DNA of 64,000 nt from positions 1 to 64,000 of the forward strand of contig NZ_SMKK01000007.1 of NCBI RefSeq assembly GCF_004348425.1, in the 5' to 3' direction. How positions within the stretch are numbered: position 1 is the first letter of the stretch; each line of letters begins with the position of its first letter. Shown one piece after another: positions 33,546 to 42,313 of this stretch. Position numbers and translations under genes: made by a program. Source of the stretch: Actinomadura sp. 7K507 (GTDB taxonomy: Bacteria > Actinomycetota > Actinomycetes > Streptosporangiales > Streptosporangiaceae). A model generated the notes under the pieces. The model was not told the origin of the DNA and made no database searches. It worked only from the letters and a program-made list of their open reading frames with translations.

Positions 33546-34691
33546 TCAGAGACCGAGCGACTTCGCGATGATCGTTTTCAGTACCTCGGTGGTGCCGCCG
33601 TAGATGCGGCTGACGCGCGCGTCCGCGTACAGCCGCGCGATCGGGTACTCGCGCATGTAGCCGTAACCGCCGTGCAACTGCAGGCAGCGGTCCACGACCT
33701 CCCCCTGCGACTCGGTGCAGAAGATCTTCGTCTTGGCGGCGTCGGCCGCCGACAGCTCCCCCGCGTCGTGCGCGGCGAGCGCCCCGTCCACCAGGGCGCG
33801 GCCCGCCTCCAGGCGGGTGGCGCACGCGGCCAGCTCGAACTTGGTGTTCTGGAAGGACGCGACGCTGGTGCCGAAGGCGCGCCGGTTCCGGACGTACTCC
33901 AGCGTCGCCTCGACCGCAGCCTCCGCCGCGGCCTGCGCACCGACCGCGATCGCGAGCCGCTCCTGCGGCAGGTTCCCGGCCAGGTAGGCGAACGCCTTCC
34001 CCTCCTCGCCGAGCAGGTTCCCTGCGGGGACGCGCACGTCCGCGAAGAACAGTTCGGCGGTGTCCTGGGTGCGCAGGCCGAGCTTGTCCAGGTTGCGGCC
34101 GCGGGTGAATCCGGGTGTCCCGTCCTCGACGACGAACAGCGACAGGCCGTCCCGGCGATCGCCGCCGCGTCCCGTCCGGGCGACGACGATGACGAGGTCG
34201 GCGTTGATCCCTCCGGTGATGAACGTCTTCGCGCCGTTCAGCACCCAGTCGTCCCCGTCCCGCACGGCCGTGGTCGACATTCCGGCGAGGTCGGACCCGG
34301 TGCCGGGCTCGGTCATCGCGATCGACGCCATCAGCTCGCCGGCGGCGAGCCCCGGCAGCCACCGTTCGCCCTGCTCCTCCGTGCAGTACGACACGAAGTA
34401 CGGGACCACGACGTTCAGGTGGACGCCGAGCCCGCCCAGGTTCACACCCGCGCGGGCCGACTCCTCCGCCCAGATCGCCGGATACAGGAAGCCGCCGTCT
34501 CCGCCGCCGCCGAACCGCTCCGGGACCTGCACCCCGAGGACGCCGAGCTCACCGATACGAGGGAAGACCTCCTTCGGGACGAGCCCGGCCTCCTCCCACT
34601 CCGGGAAGTGCGGAACGACGCACTCGGCGAGAAAGCCGCGGGCGGTCGCGCGGAAGTCGTCGTGCTCCGCGGTGAAGATCGTTCGCCTCAT
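33546..34691 (-). CDS. Acyl-CoA dehydrogenase
   Basis: A 381-residue acyl-CoA dehydrogenase of full family length. Motifs: LGVLGVQVPERFGGGGDGG, ASIAMTEPGTGSDLAGMST, WVLNGAKTFITGGINADL, RLEAGRALVDGALAAHD and the C-terminal LHGGYGYMREYPIARLYADA followed by RIYGGTTEVLK. The base position of MCAD is again Gly (YGGT), as in long-chain and isovaleryl types where the Glu is elsewhere. Its start overlaps the thiolase stop by 4 bp, so it is translated in coupling with it. Confidence 0.92.
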   Translation of the reverse strand: MRRTIFTAEHDDFRATARGFLAECVVPHFPEWEEAGLVPKEVFPRIGELGVLGVQVPERFGGGGDGGFLYPAIWAEESARAGVNLGGLGVHLNVVVPYFVSYCTEEQGERWLPGLAAGELMASIAMTEPGTGSDLAGMSTTAVRDGDDWVLNGAKTFITGGINADLVIVVARTGRGGDRRDGLSLFVVEDGTPGFTRGRNLDKLGLRTQDTAELFFADVRVPAGNLLGEEGKAFAYLAGNLPQERLAIAVGAQAAAEAAVEATLEYVRNRRAFGTSVASFQNTKFELAACATRLEAGRALVDGALAAHDAGELSAADAAKTKIFCTESQGEVVDRCLQLHGGYGYMREYPIARLYADARVSRIYGGTTEVLKTIIAKSLGL

Positions 34692-35830
34692 CGGGTCCCC
34701 TCCAGAAGTTCGAGCACGGTCGCGTTGGCCATCCCGCCGCCCTCGCACATGGTCTGCAGCCCGTACCGGACGCCCCGGTCCCGCATGTGGTGCACGAGGC
34801 GCGTCATGAGCGCGGCCCCCGTCCCGCCCAGGGGATGGCCGGTCGCGATGGCGCCGCCCAGCGGGTTGAGCCGGTCGCCGCGCGCACCCGTCTCGGCCTG
34901 CCACGCCAGCGGGACCGGCGCGAACGCCTCGTTCACCTCGTAGGCGCCGAGGTCGTCGATGCCGAGTCCGGACCTGCGCAGCGCCTTCGCGGTCGCGGCG
35001 ATCGGCGCGGTGAGCATGACGACCGGGTCGTCGCCGGCGAGCGCGACGGTGTGGACGCGGGCGAGCGGCCTCATCCCGCACGCCGCGGCGGTCTCCCCCG
35101 ACGTGATCAGCAGGGCGGCCGCGCCGTCGGAGATCTGCGAGGCGTTGCCGGCGGTGACGACACCGTCCGGGCGGAACGCCGTCCGCAGGCCCGCCAGCGT
35201 CTCCGGCGTGGTGCCGCGGCGGACGCCCTCGTCCGCGCGCAGCCCGCCGATGGGGGCGAGCTGGCCGTCGAACGCTCCGGCGTCGACGGCCTCGGCGGCA
35301 CGGGCGTGTGAACGGGAGGCGTACTCGTCCAGGTCCGACCGGGACAGCTTCCAGCGTTCCGCCATCGACTCCGCGCCGGTGCCCTGGCCGAACCCCTCGA
35401 CGCCGAAACGGCGCAGGACGCTGTCCGGGTGCGGGCGCCCGTCCCGTGCCGCCGAGCCCATCGGCACACGGCTCATGGACTCGACGCCACCGGCGACCAC
35501 CACGTCGTAGTGGCCGGCCACCACCCCGGCGGCGGCGAAGTGCACGGCCTGCTGGCTCGATCCGCAGCGGCGGTCGACCGTGGTCCCCGGAACCGAGACC
35601 GGCCAGCCCGCCGCGAGCACGGCGGTCCGCGCGATGTCACCGGTCTGGTCGCCGACCTGGCCGACGCACCCCCAGATCACATCGTCGACCGTTCCCGGGT
35701 CGAGCGCGTTCCGCTCGGCCAGCGCGGTCAGTACATGGGCGGACAGATCCGCGGGATGGATTCCGGCGAGTGCACCATTGCGTTTCCCGATCGGCGTGCG
35801 CACCGCATCCACGATGACGGCGTCCCTCAT
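34688..35830 (-). CDS. Thiolase family protein (acetyl-CoA C-acyltransferase)
   Basis: A 380-residue thiolase. The nucleophilic Cys89 (DRRCGSSQQA), His332 (ATGHPLGGTGA) and Cys362 (MCEGGGMANA) are all in place, so it should be active in thiolytic cleavage of 3-ketoacyl-CoA. It is first in the leftward beta-oxidation operon (thiolase, acyl-CoA dehydrogenase, SDR). The divergent region upstream carries a 15-bp palindrome. Confidence 0.93.
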   Translation of the reverse strand: MRDAVIVDAVRTPIGKRNGALAGIHPADLSAHVLTALAERNALDPGTVDDVIWGCVGQVGDQTGDIARTAVLAAGWPVSVPGTTVDRRCGSSQQAVHFAAAGVVAGHYDVVVAGGVESMSRVPMGSAARDGRPHPDSVLRRFGVEGFGQGTGAESMAERWKLSRSDLDEYASRSHARAAEAVDAGAFDGQLAPIGGLRADEGVRRGTTPETLAGLRTAFRPDGVVTAGNASQISDGAAALLITSGETAAACGMRPLARVHTVALAGDDPVVMLTAPIAATAKALRRSGLGIDDLGAYEVNEAFAPVPLAWQAETGARGDRLNPLGGAIATGHPLGGTGAALMTRLVHHMRDRGVRYGLQTMCEGGGMANATVLELLEGTR

Positions 35831-35913
35831 TGGCTCCTCCTCGTTCCCGCACCAGTGAACGAGGGCGCCCGGCGCCGGTCAAAGCCCGTTCCGTGAACGA
35901 ACGAATAGGCGAT

Positions 35914-35928
35914 TCCTATGGCATAGGA
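35914..35928. promoter_or_regulatory. Perfect 15-bp palindrome between divergent beta-oxidation operons
   Basis: TCCTATG-G-CATAGGA at 35914-35928 is a perfect 7-bp inverted repeat around one G, 84 bp upstream of the thiolase start and 90 bp upstream of the crotonase start. CCTATGGC from its left half is also found just before the LysR gene at 30961-30968. It is a good candidate LysR (or other repressor) site controlling both operons. Confidence 0.55.
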
Positions 35929-36017
35929 GCCGGCTATCGGATGGATTGGCGACATGTCTTGGCCCGGGACGGCCCTCTTGTGGTGAATTGGCGGGACGAC
36001 CCGACGATGGAGGTGTT

Positions 36018-36800
36018 GTGGGAGATCCGATCCTGGTGGAGCGCTCCGGTCCCGTCGCGACCTGGACGCTGAACCTCCCCCGGAAACGCAACCCGATCTC
36101 GGGGGACGCGATGGTGGACGCCTTCGTCCGGCTCACCGACGAGGTGAACTCCGACCACGGCGTACACGCGGTCGTCCTCACCGGCGCGGGCACCGCCTTC
36201 TCCAGCGGCGGGGACATCGCCGCCATGGCCGCCGGCGAGGGCTGCTTCGGCGGGCCGCCGCACCGCCAGCGTGACGGGTACCGGCACGGCGTACAGCGCC
36301 TCACCCGAGCCCTCTACAACTGCGAGGTCCCGCTCGTCGCGGCGGTGAACGGACCCGCGATCGGCGCCGGCTGCGACCTGTCACTGCTCTGCGACCTGCG
36401 GATCGCCTCCGAAACGGCGGTCTTCGCCGCGAGCTTCGTCGCGCTCGGCCTCGTCCCGGGGGACGGCGGCGCATGGCTGCTGCCGCGCGCGGTCGGCGCG
36501 GCGCGGGCCGCCGAGATGGTGCTCACCGGCGACCGGATCGACGCGGTGACCGCCCTGGAATGGGGCCTGGTGTCGCGGATCGCGCCGCCCGCCGACCTGC
36601 TCACGGAGGCGCGGGCCCTGGCGGGACGCATCGCCGATCATCCGCCGCAGGCCACCCGCATGGCGAAACGGCTGCTCCGCGAGTCCGACCGGCAGGGCTT
36701 GGACAGCCTGCTGGAACTGTCGGCCGCGATGCAGGCCGTGGCGCACCACACCGACGGGCACCGCGCGGCCGTCGCCTCGTTCGCGGAGAGGATGCGCTGA
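36018..36800 (+). CDS. Crotonase family protein (enoyl-CoA hydratase-like)
   Basis: A 260-residue crotonase. Start GTG 36018 lies just after GGAGG; longer upstream readings lack a site. Oxyanion-hole segments are FSSGGDIAAMA and VNGPAIGAGCDLSLLCDL. The positions of the two catalytic Glu of rat hydratase are Asp (GAGCDLS) and Ser (FAASFVALG) here, while GLVPGDGGAWLLPRAVG supplies an Asp. A hydratase with altered residues or an isomerase/hydrolase is possible. It leads an operon with two acyl-CoA dehydrogenases. Confidence 0.88.
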   Translation: MGDPILVERSGPVATWTLNLPRKRNPISGDAMVDAFVRLTDEVNSDHGVHAVVLTGAGTAFSSGGDIAAMAAGEGCFGGPPHRQRDGYRHGVQRLTRALYNCEVPLVAAVNGPAIGAGCDLSLLCDLRIASETAVFAASFVALGLVPGDGGAWLLPRAVGAARAAEMVLTGDRIDAVTALEWGLVSRIAPPADLLTEARALAGRIADHPPQATRMAKRLLRESDRQGLDSLLELSAAMQAVAHHTDGHRAAVASFAERMR

Positions 36801-37867
36801 TGGACGACCTGCGCGCGTCCGTCCGCGCATTCCTGCGATCCCGCGACTTCACTCCGGCCGTCGACGCCTGGCATGCCGGCTGGAACGAGGAATTCACCCG
36901 CGCCCTGGCCTCCCGCGGCTGGGTCGGAATGACCATTCCGAAGCAATACGGGGGCTCGGAGCGAACATTTCTGGAACGTTTCACCGTAACGGAGGAACTG
37001 CTCGCCGCCGGGGCCCCGGTCGCCGCCCACTGGATCGCCGATCGGCAGATCGCCCCCTCCCTGCTGGCGCACGGCACCGAGGAGCAGAAGCACGCGTTCC
37101 TGCCCGCGATCGCACGAGGCGAATGCTTCTTCGCCATCGGCATGAGCGAGCCGGACACCGGCTCCGACCTGGCGAGCGTCCGCACCCGCGCCGAGCGGAC
37201 GGACGGCGGGTGGCTGCTGACCGGCACCAAGGTGTGGACGACCGGGGCGCACCGCGCCCACGCGTTCCTCGTCCTCGCCCGCACGACGCCGCGGGTCCCG
37301 TCCGACCGGCACGCCGGGCTCGGCCAGTTCATCGTCGACCTGCGGGCACCGGGGATCACGGTACGGCCGATCGTCACGATGGGCGGCGAGCACCACTTCA
37401 ACGAGGTCGCGCTGACCGGGACCTTCGTTCCCGACGACCGGGTGCTGGGCCGCGTCGGGGACGGCTGGCCGCAAGTGACGTCCGAACTGGGATACGAACG
37501 CAGCGGCCCCGAACGGTATCTGTCGACTTTCCCACTGCTCGCCGACGTGTTCGCGGCCACCCGGCGAGGCGGCGTGCCCAGCCACCCGGGCCTCGGACAC
37601 CTCCTCGCGCGGACCGCCGCCCTCCGGCACCTGTCGCGGGGTGTCGCAGCGCGGCTCCAGGCGGGCGAACCCGCCGACCACGACGCCGCGCTGACCAAGG
37701 TCCTCGGCACGTCCCTGGAGGGCGAGGTCGTCGAACTCGCAGACCGGCTGGGCGCGCCGTCTCCGCTGCTCGCCACGGCCCTGCTGCGCCGTGCCGGTTT
37801 CACGCTGCGCGGCGGCACGAACGAGATCCTGCGCGGCGTGATCGCGCGGGGGTTGGGAATGCGCTGA
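36800..37867 (+). CDS. Acyl-CoA dehydrogenase, larger partner
   Basis: A 355-residue acyl-CoA dehydrogenase whose ATG shares a base with the preceding TGA. Features: GWVGMTIPKQYGGSERTFLE, FAIGMSEPDTGSDLASVRT, WLLTGTKVWTTGAHRAHAF and the C-terminal GGTNEILRGVIARGLGM. The substrate-side YERSGPERYL may carry the base. The next gene is a smaller dehydrogenase in coupling, again suggesting a heteromeric enzyme. Confidence 0.9.
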   Translation: MDDLRASVRAFLRSRDFTPAVDAWHAGWNEEFTRALASRGWVGMTIPKQYGGSERTFLERFTVTEELLAAGAPVAAHWIADRQIAPSLLAHGTEEQKHAFLPAIARGECFFAIGMSEPDTGSDLASVRTRAERTDGGWLLTGTKVWTTGAHRAHAFLVLARTTPRVPSDRHAGLGQFIVDLRAPGITVRPIVTMGGEHHFNEVALTGTFVPDDRVLGRVGDGWPQVTSELGYERSGPERYLSTFPLLADVFAATRRGGVPSHPGLGHLLARTAALRHLSRGVAARLQAGEPADHDAALTKVLGTSLEGEVVELADRLGAPSPLLATALLRRAGFTLRGGTNEILRGVIARGLGMR

Positions 37868-38841
37868 TGACGGTCGACCCCGGACTCCGGGAGATGATGA
37901 CGTCGGTGCTCGCCGGCCACGGCCCGTCGACCCCCGTCCGTCCCTTGTGGGACACGCTGCGTTCGGTGGGGCTCGACCGGCTCACCACGCCGGTCGAACG
38001 CGGGGGCAGCGGAGCCGGCTGGCCCGAGGCCGCCGCACTGCTGCGGACCGCCGCGTTCCACGGGGTGCCCCTCCCCCTGGCCGAGAACGACCTGCTCGCC
38101 GGACGGCTCCTTCAGGAGGCGGATCTCCCCACGGACGACGCCCTCCGCACCGCCTGCGTCCTGGACGGCGAGGGCACGGCCCACGCGGTGCCCTGGGCAC
38201 GGGCCGCGGACCGTGTCACCGCGCTCCTCCCGGCCGACGGCGCCTGGCATGTGCTGGACGTTCCCAGCTCATCCGTGCGCATCGCCCACGGGACGAACCT
38301 GGCCGGTGAACCGCGCGACGACGTCCGCGTTTCCCTGGACTCCGCGCAAGCGACGCCGGTGGGCGCGCACGTGGTCGAGGACTTCATGCTGCGCGGCGCT
38401 TTGGCCCGCTCCCTGCAGATGACCGGTGCGATGGAGCGAACCCTGCGACTCAGCGTCGACCACGCGAAGACGCGCACGCAGTTCGGCCGCCCCCTCGCCC
38501 GCTTCCAGGCCGTCCAGCACCTCGTCGCCGACATCGCGGCCGAGGCCGCGCTGGCGACGGCGGCAGCGGACGCGGCCGTCCGCGGCCGTCCCGCGCTCTT
38601 CGACGTCGCGGTGGCGAAGTCCGCCGCGGCCAACGCGGCGGCGACGATCGTACGCAATGCCCATCAGGTGCACGGAGCCATCGGCACGACCATCGAGCAT
38701 CCCCTGCACGCCTTCACGCTGGCCCTTACAGCCTGGGGGTCGGAGTTCGGTTCGGCGCACGACTGGAACGAACGCCTGATGACAACGGCCGTAGCAGCGG
38801 ACGACGACCTCTGGCGGCTCATCACCGACGCGTCCCGCTGA
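37867..38841 (+). CDS. Acyl-CoA dehydrogenase, smaller partner
   Basis: A 324-residue acyl-CoA dehydrogenase-like protein, short for the family. The N-terminal half is weakly conserved and Ala/Arg-rich, while the C-terminal half is clear: DHAKTRTQFGRPLARFQAVQ, ATIVRNAHQVHGAIGTTIEH, ending SEFGSAHDWNERLM. It starts on the TGATG junction with the larger partner. It probably supplies part of the FAD site of a heterotetramer; it is unlikely to be active alone. Confidence 0.88.
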   Translation: MTVDPGLREMMTSVLAGHGPSTPVRPLWDTLRSVGLDRLTTPVERGGSGAGWPEAAALLRTAAFHGVPLPLAENDLLAGRLLQEADLPTDDALRTACVLDGEGTAHAVPWARAADRVTALLPADGAWHVLDVPSSSVRIAHGTNLAGEPRDDVRVSLDSAQATPVGAHVVEDFMLRGALARSLQMTGAMERTLRLSVDHAKTRTQFGRPLARFQAVQHLVADIAAEAALATAAADAAVRGRPALFDVAVAKSAAANAAATIVRNAHQVHGAIGTTIEHPLHAFTLALTAWGSEFGSAHDWNERLMTTAVAADDDLWRLITDASR

Positions 38842-38855
38842 CCCGCGACCGGACT

Positions 38856-40091
38856 TCACCGGACGCGGTGGACTCCACCGGGTCCTGATTGGGCTTCGTC
38901 GACGCCGTAATTGAGGACGTCGCTGGTGTATTGGAATTCCTCCATCAGCCGGACCGCTTCGGCCATGAGGATGCCGTACGGCTGGGCGGGGTCGCCGAGC
39001 GGTACGGAGTCGGCCTGTGCGTCCTCCCGCAGCCGGTCATAGCACCTTTGGGCTTCTGCGGTCGCCTCGGACAGTTCCTGAGCCTGGTCCTGCAGACGGT
39101 CTTCGTCGATCCGGCTGAGCAGTTCGGCCATACGGGCGAGGGAGGCCATGAAATCGCCGTAGGCGCGGAGGAAGTCGAGGTGGCCTCGGCTTCCTTCGGC
39201 GTCGCGCCACCGGTCGAGGCTGCGGGCCATGGAGGCCACCTGGTCGCAGACGCGTTCGAGGGCGTCGACGAGCGCCTGGTAGTTCTGGAAAGGGGATCGG
39301 TTCCGGTGGCGATGACGCAGCCGGCGCGGGTTGTAGAGGATGCTCTCCCAAGCGGTGTACACCGACGACTGGGCCTGCTGCGCGACCGGTTTCAGCTGGG
39401 AGGCGCGCTGCCACCACCGCCGGGTGCGTTCCTCCTCCAGCTTCCCTTCCCGCAGTGCCGGATAGATGTCACCGATCAGCCGGTACAGCGAGTCCGCCAG
39501 GGTATGGATGCCGTGCTCAGCGCTGCGGTAGCGCATGGGCGGAAAGATCAGGTTCACCAGGACGCCGATGCCGCAGCCGATGAGCACGAGCACGATGATC
39601 TCCCCGATCCCGGTCCACCGCTCGGAAACGCTGGTGGCCGCGACATAGGTGGAGAAGGCGAAGAGGGCGGCCGTGGCGACCTGGGAGCCCTGGGAACCCA
39701 GTGGTCGCCATCGTCCGATGGCCAGCGCCGCCAGTGCCACCAGCGCGAACGTGAGCAGGCGCGGGCCGACGAGAGCGCCCAGAAAGCCCTGGAGCCCCAC
39801 CCCCAGGACGACCGCGCCGACGTAGCGCAGGGCTTGGGTCACCGACTGGTAAACGGTGACCTGCATGATCAGTATCGCCGAGAACGGCGCGAAGGCCGGC
39901 GACTGCGCGGCCATGACGTCGTGGGCGACCGCCCACGACGCGGTGGCCGCGAGAGTGCTCTTGGCGATGAGGGCGAGGGTGTTCCGCTCGTGCCCGTCCC
40001 GAGCCGCCCGGCCGAACCACTGCCTGACGCGGGCCATCCGCCCCAGGGACGCCGCTTGCGTACGTTGCGATCCTGCAGTGGCCTCGGCCAT
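38856..40091 (-). CDS. FUSC / aromatic-acid-exporter family membrane protein
   Basis: A 411-residue protein. Start ATG 40091 is set by GGAGG six bases upstream. The N-terminal half has about six transmembrane helices (SWAVAHDVMAAQSPAFAPFS, LRYVGAVVLGVGLQGFLGAL, IIVLVLIGCGIGVLVNLIFP), as in FUSC/aromatic acid exporters. A long soluble helical half follows (RRWWQRASQLKPVAQQAQS; coiled-coil-like QDQAQELSEATAEAQ). Only 14 bp separate its end from the convergent acyl-CoA dehydrogenase gene. It may export aromatic or fatty acid metabolites; substrate unknown. Confidence 0.82.
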   Translation of the reverse strand: MAEATAGSQRTQAASLGRMARVRQWFGRAARDGHERNTLALIAKSTLAATASWAVAHDVMAAQSPAFAPFSAILIMQVTVYQSVTQALRYVGAVVLGVGLQGFLGALVGPRLLTFALVALAALAIGRWRPLGSQGSQVATAALFAFSTYVAATSVSERWTGIGEIIVLVLIGCGIGVLVNLIFPPMRYRSAEHGIHTLADSLYRLIGDIYPALREGKLEEERTRRWWQRASQLKPVAQQAQSSVYTAWESILYNPRRLRHRHRNRSPFQNYQALVDALERVCDQVASMARSLDRWRDAEGSRGHLDFLRAYGDFMASLARMAELLSRIDEDRLQDQAQELSEATAEAQRCYDRLREDAQADSVPLGDPAQPYGILMAEAVRLMEEFQYTSDVLNYGVDEAQSGPGGVHRVR

Positions 40092-40346
40092 TTCACCCCT
40101 CCGCATGTGTTCGTCCCGCCACGGCGGCCGACCAAGAGGTACCCCCTGCCGGCCACAGCAGACTGCGAAGAGAGTCACAATCGCCACGAGGCGCTGCACG
40201 CTAGGCGGAGCTCATGCGCGACCGCGTCGCTGACTTGAGATCCTGCACGGAACTTGGTGGGCGCCGTTCGGTGTGGGCCGTCGGTGTTCGGGCCATGTCG
40301 GTTCGACGGTTTGCAGAGTGCGGCATTCGGGGCACTTGCGGCGCGG

Positions 40347-41012
40347 TCACGCTGGTCGGCAGCGGTCGCGTAGGATCGCGACGCCGTCGCCCTCGAGTTC
40401 GTCGCAGTAGGTCGTGCGTCCGGTCATCGCCATGGTCAGGGCGAGGGTGGTGCCGGACACCAGTGGCCCGGAGCCCGCGGTGAATGGTCCGTCCGCGGCG
40501 ACGAGTCGCAGGCCGCGGATGCGGCCCTTGGCGAGGACGACGAGGTCGGAGCTCTGGTAGTACTCGGCCACTCGGGTGAGCGTTTCGATCGGGTAGGCGC
40601 GGCGGATGCCCAGTGGCCGCCGTATGTCCTCGCCGTGCACGATCGTCTCGCCGAACATCGCCGTGGTCGGGAGGGGTGGTTTGGTGGTGCTGGTCACGAC
40701 GCGGCGGAACCTTTCGAGTGTGTCTGCCGGAGTGGCGCCCATCTGCTCGGTCAGTCGCATGGCCACCTGCTTGTCGAAGTCGAACCGGCAGCGGATCACG
40801 CCAGCCAGCCAGCGCACGGGGGTCAGGCTCGCCGCCGCGGTGAGGTGCGCCAGTACCTGACGCACCGTCAACCCGGTGCACAGCGACGGCGTCGCCCACT
40901 GCTCGTCGGTCAGGTTCGCCAGGTCGGCCGCCAGGGCCGCCCGCTCGGTGTGGATCAGCGGCCAGACGCCGGTTCCGCGGCGGGGGTCTGTTTCCGGTGC
41001 TGTCTCGGTCAT
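40347..41012 (-). CDS. Maleylpyruvate isomerase-like (TIGR03083/DinB-fold) protein
   Basis: A 221-residue protein of the mycothiol-dependent maleylpyruvate isomerase N-terminal / TIGR03083 type. The marker region reads VWPLIHTERAALAADLANL, then LCTGLTVRQVLAHLTAAA and TIVHGEDIRRPLG. His residues in VLAHL and VHGEDI are likely metal ligands of the DinB-like four-helix bundle. Such proteins often use mycothiol. It is divergent from the sigma factor gene at 41102 and is clearly paralogous to the protein at 42314. Confidence 0.85.
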   Translation of the reverse strand: MTETAPETDPRRGTGVWPLIHTERAALAADLANLTDEQWATPSLCTGLTVRQVLAHLTAAASLTPVRWLAGVIRCRFDFDKQVAMRLTEQMGATPADTLERFRRVVTSTTKPPLPTTAMFGETIVHGEDIRRPLGIRRAYPIETLTRVAEYYQSSDLVVLAKGRIRGLRLVAADGPFTAGSGPLVSGTTLALTMAMTGRTTYCDELEGDGVAILRDRCRPA

Positions 41013-41101
41013 GTCGGATGCTCTCCTGTCGTGGGTGCCGGGCGTCGTGCGGCCTTGACATCGCCAGGGGAGACTTTCGCCGTGCGGCAGAATCGTCTCT
41101 T

Positions 41102-42148
41102 GTGAGCGAATTTGTTTCCGGGCAGGCTGCGGGCTCCGCGTCAGAGGGCGGCGACCTGGCGTTGGCGTGCGACGGGGACGGCGCTGCGTTCACTCGCCTG
41201 GTGGCGCCGCTGCGCCGGGAGCTGCACGCCCACTGCTACCGCATGCTCGGCTCGGTCCACGACGCCGACGACGCCCTGCAGGACGCTCTGCTGCGAGCCT
41301 GGCGCGGGCTGGCGCGCTTCGAGGGCCGCAGCTCGCTGCGTACCTGGCTGTACACCGTGGCCACCCGCACCTGCCTGGACACCGTGAAGTCCCGCGGCAG
41401 GCGGGCGATGCCGGTCGATCTCGGGCCCTCCAGCGACCGCGCCGTGATCGACACCGCCCCGTTCACCGATGTCGCCTGGCTGGGCCCCTATCCCGACGCA
41501 GGCCTCGCACCGGGCACAATCGGCCCGGACGCACGCTACGAGCAGCGCGAAGCCGTCGAGCTGGCCTTTGTCGCCGCGCTGCAGCACCTGTCGGGAAACC
41601 AGCGGGCCGCGCTGCTGCTGTTCGAGGTCCTCGGCTACTCCGTAACCGACATCGCCACCATGATGGACACCTCGACCACATCGGTGAACTCCGCTCTGGC
41701 ACGGGCCCGCCGGATGATCGCCGACAAGACGCCCTCTGCCACCCAACAGCAGACGCTGCGGGCGGTCGGCGACGCACGAATGCGCGAGGTCGTCGCCGGA
41801 TTCGCCGAGGCACTGGAACGCGGCGACGCCGATGCGCTGGTCGCGCTGCTCACCCAGGACGTCACCTGGTCGATGCCGCCCATGCCGCACTGGTACCGCG
41901 GAATCGAGGCGGTCATCGACTTCGCCGTCCAGGTCCCCATGACCAGATGCCCGAGCTGGCGGCACCTGGCGACCAGCGCAAACGGGCAGCCCGCCGTGGC
42001 GTTCTACCTCGGCCAGGACGACGCCGGCCCGCACCACGGCTGGTCGATCACCGTACTCACCCTACGCGGCAACAAGATCGCCGAGATCACCTCATTCGCC
42101 GACCCCGACCACTTCGCCCCCTTCAACCTGCCCGCCTCGCTTCCCTGA
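41102..42148 (+). CDS. ECF-type RNA polymerase sigma factor with SnoaL-like C-terminal domain
   Basis: A 348-residue sigma-70 family factor starting at GTG 41102. Region 2 lies at about 30-100 (RELHAHCYRMLGSVHDADDA, LARFEGRSSLRTWLYTVATR). Region 4 lies at about 155-205 (ALQHLSGNQRAALLLFEVLG, TDIATMMDTSTTSVNSALAR). The last 120 residues form a SnoaL/NTF2 fold (EALERGDADALVALLTQDVT, PMPHWYRGIEAVIDF). In ECF groups with this tail the domain regulates sigma activity in place of a classical anti-sigma factor; none is seen here. It lies between two paralogous TIGR03083-like genes. Confidence 0.9.
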   Translation: MSEFVSGQAAGSASEGGDLALACDGDGAAFTRLVAPLRRELHAHCYRMLGSVHDADDALQDALLRAWRGLARFEGRSSLRTWLYTVATRTCLDTVKSRGRRAMPVDLGPSSDRAVIDTAPFTDVAWLGPYPDAGLAPGTIGPDARYEQREAVELAFVAALQHLSGNQRAALLLFEVLGYSVTDIATMMDTSTTSVNSALARARRMIADKTPSATQQQTLRAVGDARMREVVAGFAEALERGDADALVALLTQDVTWSMPPMPHWYRGIEAVIDFAVQVPMTRCPSWRHLATSANGQPAVAFYLGQDDAGPHHGWSITVLTLRGNKIAEITSFADPDHFAPFNLPASLP

Positions 42149-42313
42149 CCGGCAGCCCCGCCGCCGGGTAAACGTCGGCCCGCAACCGATGCCCGCTGCC
42201 GCCGCCCAGAGGAGGACGGCGTCCGTTCGGGCTTCCAGGGCCGCGGGCGATGAGTTCTCGTCGTGTCGCCGGTCTGATCTGGCGGACGTTGGAGTCGAGC
42301 GACGGGGGATGCC

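Noticed and set aside
38866-38880. GC hairpin CGGTGG-ACT-CCACCG near the convergent acyl-CoA dehydrogenase and FUSC gene ends
   Set aside because: It lies inside the last codons of the FUSC gene and has only a 6-bp stem without a U tract; not strong enough to call a terminator.
41055-41060. TTGACA upstream of the ECF sigma factor
   Set aside because: No plausible -10 element at 16-19 bases, so I do not call a promoter.
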